64,000 nucleotides of DNA from Beijerinckiaceae bacterium (GCA_947370975.1 CANBNG010000009.1:92669-156668), one strand, 5' to 3'; positions 9,828 through 19,765 are shown, numbered from the stretch's first letter. The notes: generated by a model not told the origin, from the sequence alone. Translations and numbers: made by a program.

Positions 9828-10736
9828 TCATTTCTTCGGAAATTCGAGGCCCATTTCACGGTAGCGCTCGGGATCGTCGCCCCAGTTTTCGCGCACTTTC
9901 ACGAACAGGAAGAGGTGAATCTTCGATTCCGCTGCTTCCATGATGTCCTTGCGCGCAGCCGTGCCGATTGACTTGATCGTGCGGCCACCCTCGCCGATGA
10001 CAATCTTCTTGTGGCCCTCGCGCGTCACATAGATCGTCTGCTCGACGCGCGCCGAACCGTCGGGCTGCTCCTTCCAGAGCTCCGTCTCGACGGTCGACTC
10101 ATAGGGCAGCTCATCATGCAGCCGCTCGAACAGCTTCTCGCGCGTGATTTCGGCCGCCAGCGCGCGCAGCGGCGCATCGGAAACCTGATCTTCCGGATAG
10201 AGCCAGGGGCCGGGCGCCATCATCGGCGCGAGCGTTTCCCGCAGCTTTTGCAGGCCATGTCCCTTCAACGCCGAGATCATGAACGTGTGATCGAACTTCA
10301 CCTTCTCGTTGAGATCGGCGGCAAGTTTCAGCAGACGCGGATGGTCGATGGAATCGATCTTGTTGAGCACGAGAATCTTGGGCGCGCTCACCTGCGGCAG
10401 GCGCTTGAGAATGGCCTCGACTTCATCGGTGATGCCCTTACGCACATCCACCAGCAGAGCGATCACATCCGCATCGCCCGCTCCGCCCCAGGCGGAGGTC
10501 ACCATGGCGCGATCGAGCCGGCGCTTGGGCGCGAAAATGCCCGGCGTATCGACGAAAATGATCTGCGCGTCGCCCTCAAGCGCAATGCCGCGCACAAGGC
10601 TGCGCGTCGTCTGCACCTTGCGCGAGACAATCGTTACCTTGGCGCCGACCAGCGCATTCATCAATGTCGATTTGCCGGCGTTGGGCGCTCCGATCAGAGC
10701 GACGAAGCCGCAGCGTGTTGCGTTGGTTTCGTTCAT
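9828..10736 (-). CDS. era: GTPase Era
   Basis: Era is an essential GTPase that binds the 3' end of 16S rRNA and checks 30S subunit maturation. From ATG 10736 the protein has 302 residues: G1 GAPNAGKST near residue 14, G3 DTPG, G4 NKID, and a C-terminal KH RNA-binding domain with the core GEGGRTIKSIG. The start overlaps the rnc stop in an ATGA arrangement (10733-10736), which indicates translational coupling. The pairing rnc-era is standard. Confidence 0.96.
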   Translation of the reverse strand: MNETNATRCGFVALIGAPNAGKSTLMNALVGAKVTIVSRKVQTTRSLVRGIALEGDAQIIFVDTPGIFAPKRRLDRAMVTSAWGGAGDADVIALLVDVRKGITDEVEAILKRLPQVSAPKILVLNKIDSIDHPRLLKLAADLNEKVKFDHTFMISALKGHGLQKLRETLAPMMAPGPWLYPEDQVSDAPLRALAAEITREKLFERLHDELPYESTVETELWKEQPDGSARVEQTIYVTREGHKKIVIGEGGRTIKSIGTAARKDIMEAAESKIHLFLFVKVRENWGDDPERYREMGLEFPKK

Positions 10737-11461
10737 GTCACTGCCTGTGCCTTGTCTCCGTTGGCCCAAACGCCTTCACGGATGAGAAATGTCTGCGCCG
10801 CGGATTGTTCCGCGATGCGCTTGGATTGTCCGCTGCCCTCGGCGGACGGAAAATCTTCGATCTCGACGTTGATCACAAAGAGCGGCGCGTGCGCGGGCCC
10901 TGTGCGCGACATCTCGCGATAGAGCGGCGTGCCCTTGCCGCGCGCCTGCGCCCATTCCTGCAATGCCGTCTTGGCATCGCGCAGCGGGCGACGCGGCGCA
11001 TGCATGCGCGGGGTCCAGGCCTTGGCGACAATCGCACGCGCGGCATCATAGCCGGCATCGAGGAAAACCGCGCCGATCAAGGCTTCGCATGAATCGCCAA
11101 GGATTGCGATCTTGCGCCGCCCGCCCGTCTGCGCTTCGCCTTCGCCAAGCTTGAGGTGTGGGCCAACGCCCCATTCGATTGCCACTTCAGCGCAGCTTTC
11201 CTTGCGCACAAGATCAGCCAATCGACGCGACAGCTCGCCCTCGGCAGCCTCCGGAAAGGCCGCACAGAGCATGTCCGACACAGCCAGGCCCAGCACACGG
11301 TCGCCGAGAAACTCGAGCCGCTGATAGGTTTCGCTGCGCGCAGCATCGGACGCGATGGCGCTCACATGCGTCAGCGCGCGGCGCAGGACATCACGATCAA
11401 CAAATGTATGGCCGATAGCTGTCTCGAGGTCGGAGAGAGGCGGCTTGGGGAGTCTTGCCAT
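10733..11461 (-). CDS. rnc: Ribonuclease III
   Basis: RNase III cuts double-stranded RNA, including the 30S rRNA precursor. The 242-residue protein has the catalytic signature ERLEFLGDRVLG-like sequence QRLEFLGDRVLG (47-58) with its metal-binding acidic residues and the second catalytic stretch EALIGAVFLDAGY. It ends in a double-stranded RNA-binding domain (KTALQEWAQARGKGTPLY). The ATG at 11461 lies 1 bp after the lepB stop. The frame is open further upstream inside lepB but the family begins here. Confidence 0.96.
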   Translation of the reverse strand: MARLPKPPLSDLETAIGHTFVDRDVLRRALTHVSAIASDAARSETYQRLEFLGDRVLGLAVSDMLCAAFPEAAEGELSRRLADLVRKESCAEVAIEWGVGPHLKLGEGEAQTGGRRKIAILGDSCEALIGAVFLDAGYDAARAIVAKAWTPRMHAPRRPLRDAKTALQEWAQARGKGTPLYREMSRTGPAHAPLFVINVEIEDFPSAEGSGQSKRIAEQSAAQTFLIREGVWANGDKAQAVT

Positions 11462-11462
11462 C

Positions 11463-12251
11463 TCAGCGAACCGGCTGGAACAAGCGGCTCCAGCGCACGG
11501 ACACGGGCCAGCGCCAGAATTGCCAGGCGGCTTCACCCTCTTCCACCGAGAAGAAAATGATCTCCGCACGGCCGACGAAATTCTCGAACGGCACGAACCC
11601 GACGCCACCCTCTTCCGGGCTGACGCGCGAATCCGTCGAATTGTCACGGTTGTCGCCCATCATGAAATAATGGCCGGCGGGCACTTCGAACACTTTGGTC
11701 GTGTCGTAATAGCCAGTGTCCCCATCGCGCTCGATGATGGAATGGGCGACTCCGCCCGGCAGCGTCTCGCGATAGGTCGGCACATCGGTCTCGCGACCGA
11801 AAGCATCGCGCGTGCGCACCTTCTCGATGGGTTCGCGCTGCACGACCTGGCCATTGATATAGAGGCGTCCCTGCAGCATCTGCACGCGGTCGCCCGGCAG
11901 GCCGATGACGCGCTTGATATAATCGGTCGCTCCATCGCGCGGCAGCTTGAACACGGCAATGTCGCCACGCTTGGGCTCGGAGGCGAGCACGCGACCCGAC
12001 ATGACGGGCGGCGCAAACGGCATCGAGAATTTCGAATAGCCGTAGGAATATTTCGACACGAAGAGGTAATCGCCAATCAGCAATGTCGGGATCAGCGACC
12101 CCGAGGGGATGTTGAACGGCTGAAACAGCAATGTGCGCACCACCAGCGCAATCAGCAACGCCTGGACGATGACCTTCACGGTCTCGCCAATGCCGCCCTC
12201 CTGGGCTTGCTTGCTGGCCTTCTTGCTGTCCAACCCGACAGGCTCGCTCAT
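11463..12251 (-). CDS. lepB: Signal peptidase I
   Basis: LepB removes signal peptides from exported proteins at the outer face of the inner membrane. The 262-residue protein has one membrane helix (about 25-43). The nucleophile is Ser52 in PSGSLIPTLLIGD; most relatives have Met after this Ser, here it is Leu. The general-base Lys is in IKRVIGLPGD, and the conserved MGDNRDNSTDSR box follows. ATG 12251 is preferred; a further start nine codons upstream is possible. It begins the lepB-rnc-era-recO series; the 180 bp upstream presumably contain the promoter but I see no clear consensus. Confidence 0.95.
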   Translation of the reverse strand: MSEPVGLDSKKASKQAQEGGIGETVKVIVQALLIALVVRTLLFQPFNIPSGSLIPTLLIGDYLFVSKYSYGYSKFSMPFAPPVMSGRVLASEPKRGDIAVFKLPRDGATDYIKRVIGLPGDRVQMLQGRLYINGQVVQREPIEKVRTRDAFGRETDVPTYRETLPGGVAHSIIERDGDTGYYDTTKVFEVPAGHYFMMGDNRDNSTDSRVSPEEGGVGFVPFENFVGRAEIIFFSVEEGEAAWQFWRWPVSVRWSRLFQPVR

Positions 12252-12433
12252 GGAGTTTCTCACCGATGGGCCGCGCAAAGCGCAGCCTTGAAGGGACGCA
12301 GTGGCGCGCCCCGTAATCTGGCAGCTATAGCGACTGCGCCCGCGCGAGGGAAGTGCGGGGCCCGCCTCATTGCGTGCAGCGCCCCAATGACGGTGCTGGC
12401 GGGCGAGTTCTTGTCGCGCCCTATTCCTTCAGC

Positions 12434-13096
12434 TCAGCCTTCGGTGAGAAGCATCTCGACGAAGCGGGTAATGCCCTCGGCGGAGCGCGCGCGCTTCAGG
12501 CGTTCGGCGATGAGGATGGATTTCACTTCCGCAAGCGCCGTCTGGATGTCTTCATTGACGATGACATAATCATAGATCGGCCAGCGCGTGATTTCATTGC
12601 GCGCGGCGACCAGACGCTTGGCGATCACTTCAGGCGCATCTTCGGCGCGGCGCTCGAGGCGCGCGCGCAATTCGCGCATGGAGGGCGGCAGGATGAAGAT
12701 CGTCACGACATCATGGGGCGCACGCTTCTGCACCTGCTGCGTGCCCTGATAATCGATATCAAACAGCATGTCGCGACCCTGCGACAGCACCTGCTCCACC
12801 GGCCCGCGCGGCGTGCCGTAGAAATTGCCGTGCACTTCGGCATATTCGAGCAGATCGTCCTGCGTGCGCAGCCGGTCGAACTCGGCCTTGGGCTTGAAAT
12901 AATAATGGATGCCATCGACTTCGCTCGTGCGGCGCTGGCGCGTCGTCACCGAAATCGAGAGCGTGAGATCAAGCGAGCTATCCTGCAGCAGGTCGCGCGT
13001 CAGCGTGGTCTTGCCGGCGCCCGAGGGCGAGGACAGGATCAACATCAATCCGCGGCGTTGAATGGGATCGCGTGTGGTCGGGGCCATGGCTCTCAT
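12434..13096 (-). CDS. gmk: Guanylate kinase
   Basis: Gmk phosphorylates GMP to GDP in purine nucleotide synthesis. The 220-residue protein has the P-loop SSPSGAGKTTL (about 22-32), the GMP-binding segment SVTTRQRR and the FIVNEDIQTA-like C-terminus (YVIVNEDIQTAL). Its start overlaps the yicC stop in an ATGA junction (13093-13096), so the two are coupled; an ATG three codons later (13087) could also be used. Confidence 0.96.
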   Translation of the reverse strand: MRAMAPTTRDPIQRRGLMLILSSPSGAGKTTLTRDLLQDSSLDLTLSISVTTRQRRTSEVDGIHYYFKPKAEFDRLRTQDDLLEYAEVHGNFYGTPRGPVEQVLSQGRDMLFDIDYQGTQQVQKRAPHDVVTIFILPPSMRELRARLERRAEDAPEVIAKRLVAARNEITRWPIYDYVIVNEDIQTALAEVKSILIAERLKRARSAEGITRFVEMLLTEG

Positions 13097-13980
13097 TCGA
13101 TATTCTGGACCTGCTCACGGAATTGCTCGATTTCCACGCGCAAGTCCATACCGATGGCGGTGAGCACCGGATCGTTGGACTTGGCGCAGAGCGTATTGGC
13201 CTCGCGCGAAAGCTCCTGCGCGAGAAAATCAAGGCGGCGGCCGACCGGCTGATCGGAGGCCAGAAGCTCGCGGCCCGACACAATATGCGTCTTGAGCCTG
13301 TCGAGCTCCTCGCGCACATCGGCCTTGGCAGCCAGAAGAATGGCTTCCTGATGCAGGCGCACGGGATCGAGCGCCGATGTCGCGCCCGTGAGCGTGTCGA
13401 TGGATTGCTGCAAACGCGCGAGAACCGCCTCGGGCTTGCGGCCGGGCGTCGTCTCCGCCGCCTCCGTCAGGCGCGCGATGGTCTCGATGCGCGCGCTCAA
13501 AACCGCCTGCAGCGCAGCGCCTTCCGTGTTGCGCGCCGTAACCAGATGATCAAGGGCGGCATCAAGGCCGAGCAGCGCAGTAGCGCTTGCCGCTGCAATG
13601 GCCGCCTCGTCGTCCATAGTCTCGCTGACTTCAACAACGCCGCGCACGCCAAGCAATCCATCGAGCGAGGCGGGTCGCAAATTGCCGTCTGCGGGAATCT
13701 GCGACAGCGTCTCGACCAGTGCGCGCAACAGCGGCTCGTTGATGCGTACCTGTGTCGCGGAGGTTTCGCGGTGGAGCGTCAGCGTCGCATAGCAGGTGCC
13801 GCGCGCAAGGCGACGCGAGAGCCGCGCCCGCGCCTCGGGCTCCATGAGATCGAAACCGGGCGGCACGCGCACGCGCAGATCGAGGCCCTTGGCATTGACT
13901 GCCTTGACCTCCCAGACCCAGCGCCACGGGGCGTGAGCACCCGCCGTACGGGCAAAACCGGTCATGCTTTTCAGGGCCAT
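13093..13980 (-). CDS. yicC: YicC family endoribonuclease
   Basis: YicC-family proteins act on RNA and affect stress survival. The 295-residue product begins with the family hallmark MALKSMTGFARTAG and contains WEVKAVNAKGLDLRVRVPPG. It ends with the conserved IGMDLRVEIEQFREQVQNIE, the most conserved region of the family. ATG 13980 gives the standard length although the frame is open 28 codons upstream. It sits between mltG and gmk, the common order in Hyphomicrobiales. Confidence 0.94.
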   Translation of the reverse strand: MALKSMTGFARTAGAHAPWRWVWEVKAVNAKGLDLRVRVPPGFDLMEPEARARLSRRLARGTCYATLTLHRETSATQVRINEPLLRALVETLSQIPADGNLRPASLDGLLGVRGVVEVSETMDDEAAIAAASATALLGLDAALDHLVTARNTEGAALQAVLSARIETIARLTEAAETTPGRKPEAVLARLQQSIDTLTGATSALDPVRLHQEAILLAAKADVREELDRLKTHIVSGRELLASDQPVGRRLDFLAQELSREANTLCAKSNDPVLTAIGMDLRVEIEQFREQVQNIE

Positions 13981-14069
13981 GGCGTCAACGCATCCCGCGC
14001 CCGGGATTCGGGCTTTCAAAGAGCGCGCACCATAGAGCGGCAAGCCCGGAGGCTCAAGCCGCACCGGCG

Positions 14070-15857
14070 TCAGCGCAGCCCGGCCGGGATTTTCTTCGGA
14101 GAATTCAAATCCCAGCTCTTGTCGCGCAGGGGATCGAGCGCCGTGCCCTCTGAGGCATCAAAGATCTTGCGCGGGCCATTGGCGTGCTGCACCGGTTGCA
14201 GGGCGAGCGCGCTTTGCGGCAACTCATCGGTCGCGGGCAAAGCGCCTGCGCCGGAATCGAAGCGCGCCGCGCGCGCCTTCTGGTCAGCAAGCCTGTGCGG
14301 GCTGACGGGGTAGAGCGTCGGATCGACGCCTGGCTCATCGGCGTCCTCATCCCCATCGAGAACCGGACGGTCGGTCAAGCCGCGAATGGCCAGAGTGTCG
14401 ATGCCCGACCCCATGCTGAAATCGGCAATGACCTTGCCACGCTTGCCTGCTGCCGCGAGCTTTCTCGCCTCAGCCGCGCGCAACGCCAGAACAGTAGCCG
14501 GTGCGGGGCCAGAGGCTTGCGGACCCTTGAGGCCGAACCGCGCGGACAGGCTGATATCCGCCATGTGTGGGAGCGTCTCGACGAGCGCGTGCCCAGGCCC
14601 CGGCAGATCGAGCACACCGCGTTGGCCGCGCGGCGGCGCAACCTTGGGAGCTGGCACCGGCGGCGTACCGGAATCACCCGGCAATACGGTGGGCGCGCGA
14701 TCGACATCGACCGGCGCATCCGCCTTTTCCTTTTCGATCTGGCGCCAGCGCGTGACATTGCGGCCGTGCTGGTCGAGCGTTTCGGCAAAGGCATGGCCGC
14801 CAGTTCCATCAGCGACGAAATACAGATCTTTCGTTGCAGCCGGATTGGCAACAGCCTCCAGCGCGGCGCGGCCGGGATTGGCAATCGGCCCGGGCGGCAG
14901 TCCCTCGATCACATAAGTATTATAGGGCGAGGCCTGCGTGATCTCGGCGCGTGTAATGCCACGCCCGAGCGTGCCCTTGCCGCCCACCAGTCCATAAACA
15001 ATCGTCGGGTCCGATTGCAGCTTCATGCGCTTCGAGAGGCGATTGAAGAAAACACCGGCCACGCGCGGGCGCTCATCTGACTTGCCCGTCTCCTTCTCGA
15101 CGATGGAGGCGAGCGTCACGAGCTCATGGGGCGTGCGCAAGGGCAGATCGGGCGAACGGCGCGCCCAGATCTGTTCGAGCAGCTTGCGCTGATCGTCCTG
15201 CATCTTGCGCAGAAGGTCTGAGCGCGACATGCCGCGCGGCACGCGATAGGTCTCGGGCAGAAGCATGCCCTCCTTGGGCATTTCGCGCAGGTCGCCGGCC
15301 AGAAAATCGGTCTCGCGCAGGCGGTGCACGATCTGCTCGGAGGTCAGCCCCTCGGGAATGGTGATCGAATGCAGCACCTGCTTGCCGGAGACGAGCAGAT
15401 CCATCACGTCGCGCAGGCTCGCCTCGCGCTTGAAAAGATATTCGCCGGCCTTGACGTTGCCGCGATTGCCTTCGAGCCAGAGCGTGATGTTAAGCAGCAG
15501 CGGCGCGTCGATAATGCCCTCCCGCTCGAGCTGCGCCAGAATGTCAGGCACATCGGTGCGCGGCGCGATGAAGAGGATCTTGTCTTCCGTCAGAGGCCCG
15601 GAGCTGCGCAGTTTTTGTTGTGCAAAACCAACCCCGACCGCCGCGCCAATGGCGGCGATGAGCAGCAGGGACAGAAAACCGCTGAGTGCCGACAATGTGC
15701 CCCCGCGACGCTTCTTCTTGCGTGCAGGCGGCGGCTCGGGCGGCGGCGCAACAGGATGCAGGGCTTCGCTCGGCGAACGCAGGGAGCGCTGGCTGAAAAG
15801 GCGCGCGCCCTTCTCAGGGGCTGGCGTCTCCTTCGGGTCGTCCGTCGGCTCGGCCAT
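14070..15857 (-). CDS. mltG: Endolytic murein transglycosylase MltG with long C-terminal tail
   Basis: MltG cuts nascent glycan strands inside the peptidoglycan and is thought to terminate their growth. The 595-residue protein has a Pro-rich cytoplasmic start, one membrane helix (about 55-77, LSGFLSLLLIAAIGAAVGVG), a LysM-like domain and the YceG domain with the catalytic Glu in ASIVEKETG. After the domain (about residue 385) comes an extension of some 200 residues that is low-complexity and Pro/Ala-rich. It ends in a conserved-looking FDASEGTALDPLRDKSWDLN. Related tails occur in other Hyphomicrobiales as far as I recall. ATG 15857 is chosen over a GTG four codons upstream. Confidence 0.92.
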   Translation of the reverse strand: MAEPTDDPKETPAPEKGARLFSQRSLRSPSEALHPVAPPPEPPPARKKKRRGGTLSALSGFLSLLLIAAIGAAVGVGFAQQKLRSSGPLTEDKILFIAPRTDVPDILAQLEREGIIDAPLLLNITLWLEGNRGNVKAGEYLFKREASLRDVMDLLVSGKQVLHSITIPEGLTSEQIVHRLRETDFLAGDLREMPKEGMLLPETYRVPRGMSRSDLLRKMQDDQRKLLEQIWARRSPDLPLRTPHELVTLASIVEKETGKSDERPRVAGVFFNRLSKRMKLQSDPTIVYGLVGGKGTLGRGITRAEITQASPYNTYVIEGLPPGPIANPGRAALEAVANPAATKDLYFVADGTGGHAFAETLDQHGRNVTRWRQIEKEKADAPVDVDRAPTVLPGDSGTPPVPAPKVAPPRGQRGVLDLPGPGHALVETLPHMADISLSARFGLKGPQASGPAPATVLALRAAEARKLAAAGKRGKVIADFSMGSGIDTLAIRGLTDRPVLDGDEDADEPGVDPTLYPVSPHRLADQKARAARFDSGAGALPATDELPQSALALQPVQHANGPRKIFDASEGTALDPLRDKSWDLNSPKKIPAGLR

Positions 15858-15971
15858 AGGCTCAACCACCCCTTTCGGGCATGACTCACAATTGGATAAG
15901 GTAAGGTTAACCTAACCTTAATTATGGCGAAACATGGGAGTAACGCCGACCCACAGCCGATCGCTGCGAAA

Positions 15972-17234
15972 TCAGGCCGTGCGTCGGAAAATCAACGACG
16001 CATTGGTGCCGCCAAAGCCGAAGGAATTGGACAGAACGGTGTCGATCTTGCGCTTGCGCGCAACATGGGGCACCAGGTCGATCAGTGTTTCCACACTCGG
16101 ATTGTCGAGATTGAGCGTGCCCGGCGCGATCTGGTCACGCATGGCAAGGATCGAGAACACGGCTTCGACCGCGCCCGCAGCGCCCAGCAAATGGCCGATC
16201 GAGGATTTGGTCGAGGACATCGACAGGCCAGCCGCCGCATCGCCCACCAGCCGCTGCACCGCACCAAGCTCGATCTCGTCGCCAAGCGGCGTCGAGGTGC
16301 CATGTGCATTGATGTAGTCGAGATCGGAAGCCGAAATGCCGGCCCGCTTCATCGCGGCCTTCATGCAGCGGAACGCGCCGTCGCCATCTTCGGTAGGTGC
16401 GGTGATGTGATAGGCGTCGCCCGACATGCCGTAGCCAATCAGCTCGCCATAGATATGGGCGCCGCGCGCCTTGGCGTGCTCATATTCCTCGAGCACGACG
16501 CAGCCTGCGCCCTCGCCCATGACAAACCCGTCGCGGGCCTTGTCATAGGGGCGCGAGGCAGCCTTGGGATTGTCGTTGAAGCCGGTCGAGAGCGCGCGGC
16601 ACGCCGAGAAGCCTGCCAACGACAAACGGTTCACCGCCGATTCAGCGCCGCCAGCGACCATCACGTCAGCATCGCCCAGCGCGATCAGACGCCCGGCATC
16701 GCCAATGGCGTGCGCGCCCGTCGAACAGGCCGTCACGACGGCATGATTGGGGCCTTTGAGGCCGTGCTGGATCGAGACATAGCCGGAGGCCAGATTGATC
16801 AGGCGGCCAGGAATGAAGAAGGGCGAGATGCGACGCGGGCCCTTTTCCTTCAGCGTGATCGAGGCCTCGTAAATTCCGCCGAGACCGCCGATGCCGGAGC
16901 CGATGAGCACGCCGGTCGAGGTCTGGTCTTCATAGGATTTGGGCGCCCAGCCGGCATCGGCCAGCGCCTGGGTGGCGGCAGCCACAGCATAGACGATGAA
17001 ATCATCGACCTTGCGCTGTTCCTTGGGCTCCATCCATTGATCGGCATTGAAGGTGCCATCGGAGCCATCCCCACGCGGGATCTGGCAAGCAATCTGGCAG
17101 GCGATATCGGAGACGTCGAAATTCTCGACGCGGCCTGCGCCGTTGCGTCCCTCGATCAGCCGCGTCCACACAGTCTCGACGCCGCAACCGAGCGGCGTGA
17201 CAAGCCCGAGGCCGGTGACAACCACCCTTCTCAT
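15972..17234 (-). CDS. fabF: Beta-ketoacyl-ACP synthase II
   Basis: FabF condenses malonyl-ACP with a growing acyl chain in type II fatty acid synthesis. The 420-residue protein has the nucleophile Cys170 in VVTACSTGAHAIGDA and the two catalytic His in INAHGTSTPLGD and SSIGHLLGAAGAVE. The start MRRVVVTGLGLVTPLG is canonical. A small curiosity is the doubled IACQIACQIPRG near residue 45. It is 146 bp downstream of acpP, normal for this cluster. Confidence 0.97.
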   Translation of the reverse strand: MRRVVVTGLGLVTPLGCGVETVWTRLIEGRNGAGRVENFDVSDIACQIACQIPRGDGSDGTFNADQWMEPKEQRKVDDFIVYAVAAATQALADAGWAPKSYEDQTSTGVLIGSGIGGLGGIYEASITLKEKGPRRISPFFIPGRLINLASGYVSIQHGLKGPNHAVVTACSTGAHAIGDAGRLIALGDADVMVAGGAESAVNRLSLAGFSACRALSTGFNDNPKAASRPYDKARDGFVMGEGAGCVVLEEYEHAKARGAHIYGELIGYGMSGDAYHITAPTEDGDGAFRCMKAAMKRAGISASDLDYINAHGTSTPLGDEIELGAVQRLVGDAAAGLSMSSTKSSIGHLLGAAGAVEAVFSILAMRDQIAPGTLNLDNPSVETLIDLVPHVARKRKIDTVLSNSFGFGGTNASLIFRRTA

Positions 17235-17380
17235 ATCGCTTTTCCTAATTGCCGCAGAAGGGCGCGGGGAGAAATCCACCCGCGCCGGAATGATGAAGCA
17301 CTACGCAGGTGCAGTGCGCGGACGAGAACCGGCGGCACCGGTCCTCCCGCAGGAGCCCGATCAAGCCGGGCTCGCAGTCC

Positions 17381-17620
17381 TCAGGCCGTTGTGGCCTTTT
17401 CAAGGAACTTCACGGCGTCGCCGACCGTGACAATCGTCTCGGCCGCGTCGTCGGGGATTTCCACGCCGAATTCTTCCTCGAAGGCCATCACCAGCTCGAC
17501 TGTGTCGAGCGAGTCGGCGCCGAGATCATCGATGAAATTGGCATTATCAACGACCTTCTCGGCATCAACGCCGAGGTGTTCCACCACGATCTTCTTCACG
17601 CGCTCGGCGACATCGCTCAT
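17381..17620 (-). CDS. acpP: Acyl carrier protein
   Basis: AcpP carries fatty-acyl intermediates on a phosphopantetheine arm. The 79-residue acidic protein has the attachment Ser37 in [19 protein letters not shown]. The start at 17620 has a good GAGGACG ribosome site 5-6 bases upstream. It lies between fabG and fabF. A 268 bp gap separates it from fabG, so it may have its own promoter as in other bacteria, though I do not see a clear consensus there. Confidence 0.98.
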   Translation of the reverse strand: MSDVAERVKKIVVEHLGVDAEKVVDNANFIDDLGADSLDTVELVMAFEEEFGVEIPDDAAETIVTVGDAVKFLEKATTA

Positions 17621-17888
17621 AGTAACGTCCTCATTTTTGAAGCTTTTGCAGAATTTGGCCGGGAACCCGAACCGCCGCGCGCACCTTTAAGGGGTGGCGT
17701 GAAGAGGGTCGCCGACCCCGCCCCGCAGGATCTCTCTTGGAATGCCCGAGCCTTGATCGGCCACCCGAATCGGATAGAGCCGCACTGACTTCGTGCATCG
17801 TCCGAGGGCTGGAGTAACATATTCAATTAACGATGGCGAGACCCTGAGGAAGCGCCCCGCCCAATGACGGGACTTTTCCCCAAGCGCC

Positions 17889-18626
17889 TCAAATCATTGC
17901 CATTCCACCGTTAACGTGGAGGGTGGCGCCGGTCACGTAGCCGGCCTCGCGGCTCGCCAGATAAACCGCGGCCGCCGCAATATCGCCGCCAGCACCCAGC
18001 CGACCTGCGGGAATGGTTCCCAGAATCGCTTCTTTTTGCTTCTCGTTAAGGGCATCCGTCATCGGGCTCTCGATGAATCCAGGCGCGATGCAATTCACAG
18101 TAATATTACGGCTGGCAACCTCGGCCGCGAGCGATTTCGACATGCCGATCATGCCTGCCTTGGAGGCTGCATAATTGCCCTGTCCCGGATTGCCCGTGAC
18201 CCCGACGATCGAGGTGATGCTGATGATGCGGCCAAAGCGGCGCTTCATCATGCCCCGAAGCACCGCGCGCGAGAGGCGGAAAGCCGAGGTCAGGTTGACG
18301 TTGATCACCTGCTCCCAATCGTCGTCCTTCATGCGCATGAACAGGCCATCGCGCGTGATGCCGGCATTGTTCACCAGAATGTCGATCTGACCCATCGCGG
18401 CTTCGGCTGCGGGCACCAGAGCCTCGACGGCCTCTTTGGAGCCAAGATCGCAGGGAAGGATATGAACGCGCTCGCCGAGCTCAGCCGCCAACGCTTCCAG
18501 AGCAGAGGCGCGCGTGCCGGAAATGCCGACAACCGCGCCCTGAGCATGAAGCGCGCGGGCGATCTGGCCGCCAAGGCCGCCGGTCGCGCCTGTGACGAGC
18601 GCTGTCAGACCATTGAGTTCGAACAT
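17889..18626 (-). CDS. fabG: 3-oxoacyl-ACP reductase
   Basis: FabG is the NADPH-dependent short-chain reductase of fatty acid synthesis. The 245-residue protein has the cofactor motif TGATGGLGG (12-20), NNAG (86-89), the catalytic Ser near 139, and YAASK (Tyr152, Lys156). The ATG at 18626 has GGAGAGAC upstream. It follows fabD by 30 bp on the same strand and belongs to the fabD-fabG-acpP-fabF set. Confidence 0.97.
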   Translation of the reverse strand: MFELNGLTALVTGATGGLGGQIARALHAQGAVVGISGTRASALEALAAELGERVHILPCDLGSKEAVEALVPAAEAAMGQIDILVNNAGITRDGLFMRMKDDDWEQVINVNLTSAFRLSRAVLRGMMKRRFGRIISITSIVGVTGNPGQGNYAASKAGMIGMSKSLAAEVASRNITVNCIAPGFIESPMTDALNEKQKEAILGTIPAGRLGAGGDIAAAAVYLASREAGYVTGATLHVNGGMAMI

Positions 18627-18656
18627 GTGTCTCTCCTTTGGAGCGCGCGCGGCGCG

Positions 18657-19604
18657 TCAGGATTTCGGGCGAGCGGCGAAAGCCGCGATGTCGGCAGGGG
18701 TGTTGACGGCTGTGCCCGTCGCCGTATCCGCAATGCGTTTCACAAGTCCGGACAAGACCTTGCCAGTGCCAAGCTCATAAAATGAATCAACGCCTTCATG
18801 CGCCATGTAAGCAATGCTCTCGGCCCAGCGCACCGTGCCCGTGACCTGCTCGACGAGGCGGCGGCGGATCTCTTCCGGGTCGGTCAGCGGGGCAGCCAGC
18901 ACATTGGCGACGAGCGGCACGCAGGGTGCTTGCATGGCTACACTTGCCAGCGCCTGCGCCATCACCTCGGCGGCGGGTTTCATCAGGGCGCAATGGAAAG
19001 GCGCAGACACCGGCAGCGCGATGGCCCGCTTGATGCCGCGCGCCTTGGAGATCTCCATGGCGCGTTCGACGGCCCCCTTGTGGCCCGACACGACGACCTG
19101 ACCGCCACCATTGTCATTGGCAACCTGGCAGACCTGCCCCTGTGCGGCTTCCGCCGCTATGGCAATGCCGGTGGCCAGATCGGCGCCCAGCAGCGCGGCC
19201 ATGGCGCCCTCGCCGACCGGAACCGCCTTCTGCATGGCATCGCCTCGGATGCGCAGGAGACGCGCCGTATCGCCGAGCGAAAAGGTGCCCGCAGCCGCCA
19301 GCGCTGAATATTCGCCGAGCGAATGGCCGGCGATGAAGCGCGCCTGTGTGGCAAGATCGAGCCCGGCTTCTGCCTGGAGCACGCGGGTGACGGCAAGGCT
19401 GACGGCCATCAGGGCGGGCTGCGCATTGGCCGTGAGCGTCAGATCAGCCTCCGGCCCCTCAAACATGAGGCCCGACAGGTTTTGACCCAAAGCCGAGTCG
19501 ACCTCGGCGAAGACATCGCGCGCCTGGGGGAAAGTCTCGGCGAGCGCCTTGCCCATGCCAACGGACTGGGAACCCTGTCCGGGAAAGATGAAAGCAAGTG
19601 ACAT
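18657..19604 (-). CDS. fabD: Malonyl-CoA:ACP transacylase
   Basis: FabD loads malonate from CoA onto ACP to start chain extension. From ATG 19604 it has 315 residues: PGQGSQSVGMG (8-18), the catalytic Ser95 in GHSLGEYSAL, and the paired His in SAPFHCALM. It is the first gene of the fatty-acid block. It is divergent from the cysteine-cluster gene, with about 160 bp of intergenic DNA that should contain both promoters. Confidence 0.97.
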   Translation of the reverse strand: MSLAFIFPGQGSQSVGMGKALAETFPQARDVFAEVDSALGQNLSGLMFEGPEADLTLTANAQPALMAVSLAVTRVLQAEAGLDLATQARFIAGHSLGEYSALAAAGTFSLGDTARLLRIRGDAMQKAVPVGEGAMAALLGADLATGIAIAAEAAQGQVCQVANDNGGGQVVVSGHKGAVERAMEISKARGIKRAIALPVSAPFHCALMKPAAEVMAQALASVAMQAPCVPLVANVLAAPLTDPEEIRRRLVEQVTGTVRWAESIAYMAHEGVDSFYELGTGKVLSGLVKRIADTATGTAVNTPADIAAFAARPKS

Positions 19605-19765
19605 GGGCTGCGCCTTTCTAGATGTGACCCTCGACTTGGCGAGTGGCACGGGGCTTTCCCGGGAGTCAAGTCACACGCCCCTCGCGCGGTGTGCTTTGGG
19701 CTTGCAAGTGCCCTGCCCCGACACGAGACTGCCGACCAGATCCCGAATCGCAGGCGCGTAGAACA

